The notes under the pieces are model-generated. The model did not search any database. It was not told the origin of the DNA and saw only the letters and a program-made list of their open reading frames with translations. From positions 1 to 64,000 of the forward strand of contig UBYA01000029.1 in NCBI GenBank assembly GCA_900469615.1: 64,000 nucleotides of DNA, given 5' to 3'. The DNA comes from Hyphomicrobiales bacterium (GTDB lineage Bacteria > Pseudomonadota > Alphaproteobacteria > Rhizobiales > Rhizobiaceae). The translations under genes and the position numbers were made by a program. Positions 25,309-33,341 of this stretch are shown here, piece after piece; positions within the stretch are counted from its first letter, which is position 1; the number at the start of each line of letters is the position of its first letter.

Positions 25309-26742
25309 ATGACCATTCATCAGAACCTGATCGCCGGCGAGTGGACCGGAACGAACGGTAGCGAAAATATCAACCCGTCTGACACGAACGAGGTCGTCGG
25401 CCTTTATGCCAGCGCCGGCGTTCAGGATGTCGCCGATGCGATCGCTGCTGCCAAGGCGGCCTTCCCCGCATGGTCCCGTTCCGGCATTCTGGAGCGTCAC
25501 ACGATCCTGAAGAAGGCTGGCGACGAGATTTTGGCGCGCAAGGACGAACTTGGCGCATTGCTTGCCCGCGAGGAGGGCAAGACCTTGCCCGAGGCGATCG
25601 GCGAGACGATCCGCGCCGCGCAGATCTTCGAATTCTTTGCCGGCGAGGCGCTGCGTCTTGCGGGCGAGGTGCTTCCCTCCGTGCGTCCGAATATCGGCGT
25701 CGAAATCACCCGCGAGCCGCTCGGCGTCATCGGCATCATCACGCCCTGGAATTTCCCGATCGCCATTCCCGCCTGGAAGATCGCGCCGGCGCTCTGCTAC
25801 GGCAACACCATCGTCTTCAAGCCGGCCGATCTCGTGCCTGGCTGCTCCTGGGCGATCGTCGATATCCTCCATCGCGCCGGCCTGCCGAAGGGCGTGCTGA
25901 ACCTCGTCATGGGCAAGGGCTCGGTCGTCGGCCAGGCGATGCTCGACAGCCCGGTTCTGTCCGGCATCACCTTCACCGGCTCGGTCGGCACCGGCAAGCG
26001 CGTGGCGCTCTCCTCCGTCGAGCATGGCCGCAAGTACCAGCTCGAAATGGGCGGCAAGAACCCGATGGTCGTGCTTGACGATGCCGATCTGACTGTCGCG
26101 GTCGAGGCGGCCGCCAATTCCGCCTTCTTCTCGACCGGCCAGCGCTGCACGGCCTCGTCGCGTCTCATCGTTACCGAAGGCATTCACGACAAGTTCGTGG
26201 CGGCGCTGACGGAGAAGCTGAAGACGCTCACCGTCGACAATGCGATCAAGGCCGGAACCCATATCGGCCCGGTCGTCGACGCCAAGCAGCTGAAGACCGA
26301 CACTGACTATATCGAGATCGGCCGCCAAGAAGGTGCAAAGCTCGCCTTCGGCGGCGAGCTCGTCAGCCGCGACACGCCCGGCTTCTACCTGCAGCCGACG
26401 CTGTTCACCGAGGCGACGAACCAGATGCGCATCAGCCGCGAGGAGATCTTCGGGCCGGTCGCTTCCGTCATTCGGGTGAAGGACTATGAAGAGGCGCTGG
26501 CAACCGCCAACGACACGCCGTTCGGTCTCTCCTCCGGCATCGCCACCACGAGCCTGAAATACGCAACGCATTTCAAGCGCAATGCGGAAGCGGGCATGGT
26601 GATGGTCAACCTGCCGACGGCGGGCGTCGATTTCCATGTGCCGTTCGGCGGCCGCAAGGGCTCGTCCTTCGGTCCGCGCGAACAGGGCAAGTACGCCGCC
26701 GAGTTCTTCACCACGGTCAAGACCGCCTACACGCTGGCCTGA
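25309..26742 (+). CDS. aldehyde dehydrogenase, probable 2-oxoglutarate semialdehyde dehydrogenase
   Basis: This 477-residue NAD(P)-dependent aldehyde dehydrogenase has TPWNFPIA (oxyanion asparagine), FTGSVGTGKRV (cofactor loop), LEMGGKNPM (catalytic glutamate) and STGQRCTASSR (catalytic cysteine). Its position next to gguC and a sugar-acid dehydratase fits the last step of the oxidative pentose route, 2-oxoglutarate semialdehyde to 2-oxoglutarate. Succinate semialdehyde dehydrogenase is an alternative family member. The start has a weak ribosome site (AGAAAGG). Confidence 0.85.
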   Translation: MTIHQNLIAGEWTGTNGSENINPSDTNEVVGLYASAGVQDVADAIAAAKAAFPAWSRSGILERHTILKKAGDEILARKDELGALLAREEGKTLPEAIGETIRAAQIFEFFAGEALRLAGEVLPSVRPNIGVEITREPLGVIGIITPWNFPIAIPAWKIAPALCYGNTIVFKPADLVPGCSWAIVDILHRAGLPKGVLNLVMGKGSVVGQAMLDSPVLSGITFTGSVGTGKRVALSSVEHGRKYQLEMGGKNPMVVLDDADLTVAVEAAANSAFFSTGQRCTASSRLIVTEGIHDKFVAALTEKLKTLTVDNAIKAGTHIGPVVDAKQLKTDTDYIEIGRQEGAKLAFGGELVSRDTPGFYLQPTLFTEATNQMRISREEIFGPVASVIRVKDYEEALATANDTPFGLSSGIATTSLKYATHFKRNAEAGMVMVNLPTAGVDFHVPFGGRKGSSFGPREQGKYAAEFFTTVKTAYTLA

Positions 26743-26805
26743 CCGCCGACTTCACGGCCCGGGTGCGAACGAGGCGGCCCGGGCGACGCAAAAGGTACTG
26801 AGACT

Positions 26806-28551
26806 ATGAAGAAGAAAGCTGAATGGCCGCGCAGACTGCGCTCCTACGACTGGTTCGGCGGCACCGGCAAGAACGCGATCATGCATCGCTCCTGGATGAA
26901 GAACCAGGGCCTGCCGGCCGATACGTTCGATGGTCGCCCGATCATCGGCATCTGTAATACCTGGTCGGAGCTGACCCCCTGCAACGCGCATCTGCGCGAT
27001 CTTGCAGAGCGCGTGAAGCGCGGGGTCTACGAGGCGGGCGGCTTCCCCGTCGAATTTCCTGTCTTCTCCGTTGGCGAAAGCACGCTGCGCCCGACGGCTA
27101 TGATGTTCCGCAACCTCGCGGCCATGGACGTCGAAGAGGCGATCCGCGGCAATCCGGTCGATGGCGTCGTGCTGCTCGGCGGCTGCGACAAGACCACGCC
27201 GAGCCTGCTGATGGGTGCTGCTTCCGTCGACATCCCGGTCATCCTCGTGTCCGGCGGCCCGATGCTGAACGGCAAGTGGCGCGGCAAGGATGTCGGCTCC
27301 GGCACGGCGATCTGGCAGTTCTCGGAAATGGTCAAGTCCGGCGAGATGTCACTCGACGAATTCATGGATGCGGAACAGGGCATGGCCCGCTCGGCCGGCA
27401 GCTGTATGACCATGGGTACGGCCTCGACCATGGCGTCGATGGCCGAAGCGCTCGGGATGACGCTGCCCGGCAACGCCGCCATTCCGGCCGTCGATGCCCG
27501 CCGCCGTGTCATCTCGCAGCTTTCCGGCCGGCGTATCGTCGACATGGTGAAGGAGGATCTGAAGCCTTCCGACATCCTGACGAAGGAAGCTTTTGAAAAC
27601 GCGATCCGCGTCAACGGTGCCGTCGGCGGTTCGACCAACGCCGTCTTGCACCTGCTGGCGCTGGCCGGCCGCGTCGGCGTCGATCTGTCGCTCGACGATT
27701 GGGATCGTCTGGGCCGCGAAGTGCCGACGATCGTCAACCTGCAGCCGTCGGGCAAGCACCTGATGGAAGAGTTCTATTATGCCGGCGGCCTGCCTGTCGT
27801 CATCAAGGCAGTCGGCGAAATGGGCCTGCTGCACAAGGATGCCATCACCGTCACCGGCGACACGATCTGGGCCGGCGTCAAGGATGTGGTCAACTACAAT
27901 GACGACGTCATCGTCCCACGCGAGAAGGCGCTGACGCAGTCGGGCGGCATCGCGGTTCTGCGCGGCAATCTTGCGCCGAAGGGTGCGGTCTTGAAGCCGT
28001 CGGCCGCTTCGCCGCATCTGATGCAGCACAAGGGCCGCGCCGTGGTCTTCGAAAGCATCGAGGACTATCACGCCCGCATCAACCGCGACGATCTCGACAT
28101 CGACGAGACCTGCATCATGGTGCTGAAATATTGCGGCCCGAAGGGTTATCCGGGCATGGCCGAGGTCGGCAACATGGGCCTGCCGCCCAAGGTGCTGAAG
28201 AAGGGCATCACCGACATGATCCGCATTTCCGACGCGCGCATGTCCGGCACGGCCTACGGCACCGTCATCCTGCATACCGCGCCGGAAGCAGCCGATGGCG
28301 GCCCGCTGGCGCTGGTCCAGAACGGCGACATCATCGCCGTCGACGTCCCGGCCCGCACGATCCAGCTCGAGGTTTCGGATGAGGAACTGGCGAAGCGCCG
28401 CGCCGCCTGGGTTTCGCCGGTCAAGCCGCTCAACGGCGGCTACGGCGGTCTGTATGTGAAGTCGGTCATGCAGGCCGATACCGGCGCCGACCTCGACTTC
28501 CTCGTCGGCCCACGCGGCTCGGAAATCCCGAACAACCGCGACAGCCACTGA
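26806..28551 (+). CDS. IlvD/Edd-family sugar-acid dehydratase, probable L-arabinonate dehydratase
   Basis: This 581-residue dehydratase has cysteines C59 (ELTPCNAH), C127 (LGGCDKT) and C200 (SAGSCMTMG) at the spacing expected for the [2Fe-2S] cluster. They fall at the same residue numbers I recall for the crystallised L-arabinonate dehydratase of Rhizobium leguminosarum. RMSGTAYGT carries the probable catalytic serine. It would turn L-arabinonate (also D-galactonate or D-fuconate) into the 2-keto-3-deoxy acid, upstream of GguC and the aldehyde dehydrogenase. The gene closes the chvE-gguABC run and a strong terminator follows. Confidence 0.87.
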   Translation: MKKKAEWPRRLRSYDWFGGTGKNAIMHRSWMKNQGLPADTFDGRPIIGICNTWSELTPCNAHLRDLAERVKRGVYEAGGFPVEFPVFSVGESTLRPTAMMFRNLAAMDVEEAIRGNPVDGVVLLGGCDKTTPSLLMGAASVDIPVILVSGGPMLNGKWRGKDVGSGTAIWQFSEMVKSGEMSLDEFMDAEQGMARSAGSCMTMGTASTMASMAEALGMTLPGNAAIPAVDARRRVISQLSGRRIVDMVKEDLKPSDILTKEAFENAIRVNGAVGGSTNAVLHLLALAGRVGVDLSLDDWDRLGREVPTIVNLQPSGKHLMEEFYYAGGLPVVIKAVGEMGLLHKDAITVTGDTIWAGVKDVVNYNDDVIVPREKALTQSGGIAVLRGNLAPKGAVLKPSAASPHLMQHKGRAVVFESIEDYHARINRDDLDIDETCIMVLKYCGPKGYPGMAEVGNMGLPPKVLKKGITDMIRISDARMSGTAYGTVILHTAPEAADGGPLALVQNGDIIAVDVPARTIQLEVSDEELAKRRAAWVSPVKPLNGGYGGLYVKSVMQADTGADLDFLVGPRGSEIPNNRDSH

Positions 28552-28579
28552 AACGAATGCCTGAATTGAAAAAGGGGGC

Positions 28580-28603
28580 GGGGCGGAAGCTCCGCCCCTT
28601 TTT
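28580..28603 (+). terminator. intrinsic terminator of the chvE-dehydratase run
   Basis: GGGGCGGA (28580-28587) pairs with TCCGCCCC (28591-28598), loop AGC, followed by five T. It lies 28 bases past the dehydratase stop. Confidence 0.9.
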
Positions 28604-28612
28604 ATAAGTCGT

Positions 28613-28685
28613 TATAGAAATGCCAGGAAAGTGCGCGGCGATTTTCCGCGCGGAATCGCACAACAACGATGATATGGAGCGGCCC
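28613..28685 (-). repeat. dispersed intergenic repeat, copy A
   Basis: Read on the minus strand, it contains GCGATTCCGCGCGGAAAATC followed by GCGCACTTTCCTGGC. It shares this core with copies at 33211-33285, 37491-37535, 41000-41100 and 47581-47675. The element lies between the terminator of the dehydratase and the convergent transglutaminase gene. Confidence 0.6.
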
Positions 28686-28714
28686 AGCCATTCCCGTCGA
28701 ACGCAGTGCCGCTC

Positions 28715-29539
28715 TTAACTCTGGCTTTGATTTTGACTTTGCCCCTGGCTCGCGACCGTCACCTTCACCGTGAGGGTCTCGCCCGGCGTGCCGACCCGCA
28801 TGCCGGAGACGGGGGCCGCGTCGCGGTAGCAGAGGCCCGTCGCGATGCGAACATAACGGGCATCGGGGCAGACGTCGTTGGCCGGGTCGAAGCCGACCCA
28901 GCCAAGGCCGGGAATATGCGCTTCGGCCCAGGCGTGCGTTGCGGCCTGCTCGTTCTTGCCGTCCATCATGAGATAGCCGGAGACATAGCGCGCCGGGATG
29001 CGCAATGCGCGGGCGCCGGCGATGAAGATATGGGCATGATCCTGGCAGACACCGCTTTTGGCCTCCAGTGCCTGTTCCGCCGTTGTCTCGGTGTCGCTGG
29101 TGCCCGGTTTGTATTCCACCGTTTGATGGATCGCGGACATCAGGGCATGCATCTTGCCGAGTTCGTTGTCGCCGGAAATATTGCGCAGCAGATCTTTCGT
29201 CAGTTTGCCGGCCTTGGTGCGTGGCGATTCCCGCAGGTAGAGCCAAAGCGGAGCGAAGCCGAGATGCTCTCCCATGACTCCGTTGAGATCCTGCGTTTCG
29301 ACTTCGCCCGTCGCGCTGATCCTCGTTGCCTCCTGCTGGCCGTCGAGCGAGACGAGGGTAATGCGATTGCCGAACTGGTCGTCATACTCGACTTCCGGAC
29401 TGGCGCCCTCAACGGACAGTTTCCAGTTCAGGACCGTTTGCCCGACATCCGTCAGCGGGGTGAGGCGCAAGCGTTGCAGGGAGAATTGCGCCGGCTCGTG
29501 GTAGCGATATTCGGTGATGTGGCTGATCGTCAGTCTCAT
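28715..29539 (-). CDS. transglutaminase-like cysteine protease family protein
   Basis: This 274-residue protein has a bacterial transglutaminase-like N-terminal domain (starting MRLTISHITEYRY). A transglutaminase core follows with the triad C in GVCQDHAH, H in ATHAWAEA and D in FDPANDV. The C-terminus is glutamine/serine-rich (SQGQSQNQSQS). It is the third gene of the ATP-grasp / alpha-E / transglutaminase cluster, which is widespread in proteobacteria. It is thought to make or trim an unknown peptide. ATG at 29539 was chosen because AGGTGGG precedes it. It follows the alpha-E gene closely. Confidence 0.85.
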   Translation of the reverse strand: MRLTISHITEYRYHEPAQFSLQRLRLTPLTDVGQTVLNWKLSVEGASPEVEYDDQFGNRITLVSLDGQQEATRISATGEVETQDLNGVMGEHLGFAPLWLYLRESPRTKAGKLTKDLLRNISGDNELGKMHALMSAIHQTVEYKPGTSDTETTAEQALEAKSGVCQDHAHIFIAGARALRIPARYVSGYLMMDGKNEQAATHAWAEAHIPGLGWVGFDPANDVCPDARYVRIATGLCYRDAAPVSGMRVGTPGETLTVKVTVASQGQSQNQSQS

Positions 29540-29551
29540 GATATCGCCCAC

Positions 29552-30493
29552 CTACTCATAGAACCGGTAGCCATCGGAAATCTCCGCGCCAAGCTTGTTG
29601 TTGTGGGCGACGAAATCCTCGAGGAATTCGTGCAGGCCCTGGTCCATGATGCGCTTGATCGTCAGCCGCTGCAGCGACTGGCGGATCGCTTCGGCCGTAT
29701 CGTGGGCCGGCAGCCGTGTTTCGTATTCGGCGCTGAGATAACCCATGTTGCTGACGATCTTGTCGTAGCAATAGGCAAGCGAGCGCGGCATCTGCCCGTT
29801 CAGGATCAGGAAATCGGCAATGTTGGCAGGCTTGTACTCGGGATCGTAGGCCCATTTGTAGGCCCGATGCGCCGAGACGGACCGCAGGATCGATTCCCAT
29901 TGCGCATTGTCGAGCGAGGAGCCGACATGCGAGACGGACGGCAGCAGGACGTAATATTTCACGTCGAGGATGCGGGCCGTATTGTCGGCGCGTTCGATGA
30001 AGGTGCCGATGCGGGCGAAGTTATAGAGTTCGTTGCGTAGCATCGAGCCGTGGAAGGCGCCGCGGATCAGCCCGGCGCGCTGCTTGATGACGTCGATCGT
30101 CTCCGGCAGCTCGGCCGTTTTCAGCTTCTTGCCGAGCAGCGACTTCAGTTCGATCCAGCATTCGTTGGTGGCCTCCCAGGTGTCGCGGGTCAGGGCCGTG
30201 CGTACCATGCGGGCATTGTTGCGGCCGTATTCGATGCAGGACATCACGCTCGACGGATTGGTGCGATCACGCATCAGATAATCGATCGCGTCGGTGCCGG
30301 TCAGCTTGCCGTGCACTTCATTGTAGGCTTCGCGCACGCCGGCGCTTTGCAGGACGCCGTCCCAGTCGTCATCGACGGCGCCGCTGCGCGTCAGCGACAT
30401 GCGTTGCCCGGCATCGACCAGGCGCGCTATGTTTTCCGCACGCTCGATATAGCGGAACATCCAGTAGAGGCCATTCGCGGTTCTTCCAAGCAT
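29552..30493 (-). CDS. alpha-E domain protein
   Basis: This 313-residue all-helical protein has the typical start MLGRTANGLYWMFRYIERAEN and the alpha-E landmarks RADNTARILDVKYY and LILNGQMPRSLAYC. The domain has no assigned reaction and almost always sits next to a circularly permuted ATP-grasp enzyme and a transglutaminase. The start at 30493 lies seven bases beyond the ATP-grasp stop, with GGAGG overlapping its last codons, so the trio is one transcription unit. Confidence 0.88.
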   Translation of the reverse strand: MLGRTANGLYWMFRYIERAENIARLVDAGQRMSLTRSGAVDDDWDGVLQSAGVREAYNEVHGKLTGTDAIDYLMRDRTNPSSVMSCIEYGRNNARMVRTALTRDTWEATNECWIELKSLLGKKLKTAELPETIDVIKQRAGLIRGAFHGSMLRNELYNFARIGTFIERADNTARILDVKYYVLLPSVSHVGSSLDNAQWESILRSVSAHRAYKWAYDPEYKPANIADFLILNGQMPRSLAYCYDKIVSNMGYLSAEYETRLPAHDTAEAIRQSLQRLTIKRIMDQGLHEFLEDFVAHNNKLGAEISDGYRFYE

Positions 30494-30500
30494 GTCCGTT

Positions 30501-31937
30501 TCAGTCCTCCAGAACCCAGGTGTCTTTGGTGCCGCCACCCTGGCTGGAATTGACCACCAGCGAGCCTTCCTTCAGCGCCACGCGGGTCAGCCCGCCGGGG
30601 ATGATCCGTACCTTGTCGGACACGAGAACATAGGGCCGCAGGTCGACATGTCGCGGCGCAATGCCCTTGTTGACCAGGATCGGCACGGTCGACAGCGAAA
30701 GGGTCGGCTGCGCGATGTAGTTGTTCGGCTTGCTCCTGAGCTTTTCTGCAAAGGTCGTCCGCTCCTTCTTCGTGGCCGTCGGGCCGACGAGCATGCCGTA
30801 GCCGCCGGAGCCGTGGACCTCCTTGACGACGAGATCGGCGAGATTATCCAGCACATATTTCAGGCTGTCGGGCTCCGAACAGCGCCAGGTCGGCACGTTC
30901 TCGAGGATCGGCTTGCGGCCGGTGTAGAATTCGACGATCTCCGGCATATAGGAGTAGATGGCCTTGTCGTCGGAAATGCCGGTGCCGGGCGCATTGGCGA
31001 TCGTGATGTGGCCGGCGCGATAGACATCCATGATGCCGGGAATGCCGAGCGCGGAATCCGGGCGGAAGGTGAGGGGGTCGAGGAAATCGTCATCGACGCG
31101 GCGATAGAGCACGTCGATGGCCTCGTAGCCGCGCGTCGTGCGCATCTTCACCTTGCCGTCGATGACGCGCAGGTCCGAGCCTTCCACCAGTTCCACGCCC
31201 ATCATGTCGGCAAGGAAGGAATGCTCGTAATAGGCGGAGTTGTAGATGCCGGGCGTCAGCACGGCGACGCGCGGCTTGCCGCTACAGCCGGAAGGGGCGA
31301 GCGACGCCAGGCTCTGGCGCAGCAGCAGCGGATAGTCTTCGACGCGTTGCACCTTGTTCTGATGAAACAGCTCCGGAAACATCTGCATCATCGTTTCGCG
31401 GTTTTCCAGCATGTAGCTGACGCCGGAAGGCGTGCGGGCATTGTCCTCCAGCACATAGAACTGGTCTTCGCCGGTGCGGACGATGTCGGTGCCGACGATG
31501 TGGGTATAGACACCACCCGGCGGCCGGAAGCCGATCATCTCGGGCAGGAAGGCGTCGTTTTTCTCGATCAGCTCGCGCGGGATGCGGCCGGCGCGGATGA
31601 TTTCCTGCTTGTGATAGATATCGTGAAGGAAAGCATTGAGTGCGACGACCCGCTGTTCGATGCCCTGGGCGAGCTTGCGCCATTCCCGGCCCGATATGAT
31701 GCGGGGGATAATATCGAAAGGAATGAGCTTTTCGGAGGAGTCTGCGTGTCCGTAAACCGCGAAGGTAATCCCCGTCTTCCGGAAGATGTTTTCCGCATCG
31801 CGGGATTTGGCAATGAGATGGCCTCTATCCTGGCCTGAGTACCACTCGAAGTATTTCTCGTAAGGCGCGCGCGGATTTTCATCCGCAGTCATCATTTCAT
31901 CAAATGCCAAAGGTGCGGTCCCCGTATTTTTTTCCAT
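30501..31937 (-). CDS. circularly permuted ATP-grasp protein (type 2)
   Basis: This 478-residue protein of the circularly permuted ATP-grasp family has PPGGVYTHIVGTDIVR, FYVLEDNARTPSGVSYML (metal/ATP-binding acidic cluster), VVKEVHGSGGYGMLVGP (ATP-grasp lysine and glycine loop) and LRPYVLV. ATP-grasp enzymes join an acid to an amine with ATP, so an unknown peptide bond is the expected product. It is the first gene of the trio with alpha-E and transglutaminase. The start at 31937 is uncertain because no good ribosome site is visible there or at the next ATG. Confidence 0.85.
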   Translation of the reverse strand: MEKNTGTAPLAFDEMMTADENPRAPYEKYFEWYSGQDRGHLIAKSRDAENIFRKTGITFAVYGHADSSEKLIPFDIIPRIISGREWRKLAQGIEQRVVALNAFLHDIYHKQEIIRAGRIPRELIEKNDAFLPEMIGFRPPGGVYTHIVGTDIVRTGEDQFYVLEDNARTPSGVSYMLENRETMMQMFPELFHQNKVQRVEDYPLLLRQSLASLAPSGCSGKPRVAVLTPGIYNSAYYEHSFLADMMGVELVEGSDLRVIDGKVKMRTTRGYEAIDVLYRRVDDDFLDPLTFRPDSALGIPGIMDVYRAGHITIANAPGTGISDDKAIYSYMPEIVEFYTGRKPILENVPTWRCSEPDSLKYVLDNLADLVVKEVHGSGGYGMLVGPTATKKERTTFAEKLRSKPNNYIAQPTLSLSTVPILVNKGIAPRHVDLRPYVLVSDKVRIIPGGLTRVALKEGSLVVNSSQGGGTKDTWVLED

Positions 31938-32307
31938 TTGAATACAACAATTTCGACAATGCAAGAACTATGCGCAGTTGGCCGCACGAATTTCGCCAAA
32001 CCGAAAAATGGAGGATTTGCCCGTATTTAGCGATGGCGCTTTCTCTATTTGCCGCGTCTCGTCCTTGCGCAGGGATCAAAATTTAAGCATCTGCTTCTTT
32101 TGCAGACTGCACTTCGAGATGGCGGCTCTGCTTTCCTGAAGCTGTGCGACGGCACGTATGCGGTGAAGAAAAATTGATTGCTGTTTTCAGCAGATCGATT
32201 TTGACCGCGTTGCTGCCATCGGCTATCAGCCTGCAGCCCCTCGCGCGGCATTCCGAGTTCGCCCCCGTTCCGGTTCCCGCGCATCACACGCATAGCGGTC
32301 CATTTTC
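31938..32307. other. divergent intergenic region, ATP-grasp / EamA
   Basis: These 370 bases between two divergent genes presumably contain both promoters. I see no gene, no long repeat and no operator that I can name. Confidence 0.4.
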
Positions 32308-33201
32308 ATGTCCCTCGATAAGTTCGCGCCGGCGATTTTCGTCTTTCTATGGTCCACCGGCTGGATCGTCGCCAAGTATGCCTCGCTGCATTCGGGTCCG
32401 TTCACGTTCCTGATGATGCGCTATGCGCTGTCGGCGCTCGCTTTCGTGCTGCTCTGTTCGATCGTCGGCGCCAGGTGGCCGCGCGACTGGTCGAGCGTGT
32501 TCCGCGCCATCTATTCCGGCATGTTCCTGCATGGCCTCTATCTGGCCGGCCTGTGGTGGGCGATTGCCGAAGGCGTGCCGGCCGGCATTTCCGGCATCAT
32601 CGCGGCGCTGCAGCCTCTGATGACCGCGATGGCCGCGCCGTTTCTCGTCGGCGAACGGCTGCAGCCGATCCAGCGCGTCGGCCTGCTGCTCGGTTTTCTC
32701 GGCATTGCCATCGCGATCTCGCCGAAGCTCCTGACGACCGACGCGGCCAACCTCTGGCAGGCCGCGGTTCCCCTGGCCGTCAATCTGCTGGCGATGGTGT
32801 CGGTGACTTACGGCACGCTCTACCAGAAGCGGCACCTGCAGACCGGAGACCTGCGCACCATCGCGACATTGCAATATGTCGGGGCGCTGATCGTGACCGT
32901 GCCGCTGGCCTTCATATTCGAGGACCTCCATTTCGACGGGACGCAGGAGGCTATCGTCGCCTTGCTCTGGTCTGTCTTCGGTCTCTCCATGGGTGCGGTC
33001 GGCCTGCTGCTCTATCTCATCCGGCGCGGCCAGGTTTCGCGTGCGGCATCGCTGATCTACCTCATGCCGCCGGCCGTCGCCATCGAAGCGGCGATCGCCT
33101 TTGGCGAGCCGCTGACGCTGCCGATCGTCATCGGCACGGTCATCGTGGTGATCGGCGTCTATCTCACCAACCGGCGCGCGGCGGATGTGGTGCCGGAATA
33201 G
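32308..33201 (+). CDS. EamA-family (DMT) transporter
   Basis: This 297-residue membrane protein has ten hydrophobic segments in two five-helix EamA repeats. The first begins FLWSTGWIVAKYASLHSGPFTFLMMRY and the second ends IVIGTVIVVIGVYLTNRR. These proteins export amino acids, nucleotides or other metabolites, and the substrate cannot be told from sequence. It stands alone between the ATP-grasp trio and the helicase. Confidence 0.82.
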   Translation: MSLDKFAPAIFVFLWSTGWIVAKYASLHSGPFTFLMMRYALSALAFVLLCSIVGARWPRDWSSVFRAIYSGMFLHGLYLAGLWWAIAEGVPAGISGIIAALQPLMTAMAAPFLVGERLQPIQRVGLLLGFLGIAIAISPKLLTTDAANLWQAAVPLAVNLLAMVSVTYGTLYQKRHLQTGDLRTIATLQYVGALIVTVPLAFIFEDLHFDGTQEAIVALLWSVFGLSMGAVGLLLYLIRRGQVSRAASLIYLMPPAVAIEAAIAFGEPLTLPIVIGTVIVVIGVYLTNRRAADVVPE

Positions 33202-33210
33202 GCTGGCCCG

Positions 33211-33285
33211 GAGCGGTTCCGCATTTCACGGAATCGCTCTATCCTTGTTTTTACGCGATTCCGGACGGAAAATCGTTGCGCTGAT
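33211..33285 (+). repeat. dispersed intergenic repeat, copy B
   Basis: It contains TTCACGGAATCGCTCTATCC, then TTGTTTTTACGCGATTCCGG, then ACGGAAAATCGTTGCGC. The same blocks occur in copy E at 47581-47675. It lies directly behind the EamA gene. Confidence 0.65.
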
Positions 33286-33287
33286 CC

Positions 33288-33317
33288 AAAAAACAAGGGG
33301 GCCAATCGGCCCCCTTG
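33288..33317 (-). terminator. intrinsic terminator of the DEAD-box helicase gene
   Basis: The 10-bp stem CAAGGGGGCC (33294-33303) and GGCCCCCTTG (33308-33317) is followed on the minus strand by six T (33293-33288). It lies 24 bases past the helicase stop. Confidence 0.9.
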
Positions 33318-33341
33318 TCTGTCATCTATGGGTCTATCGTA

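Noticed and set aside
24157..26637. 826-codon minus-strand frame opposite gguC and the aldehyde dehydrogenase
   Set aside because: It shows no recognisable domain and lies fully opposite two well-supported genes.
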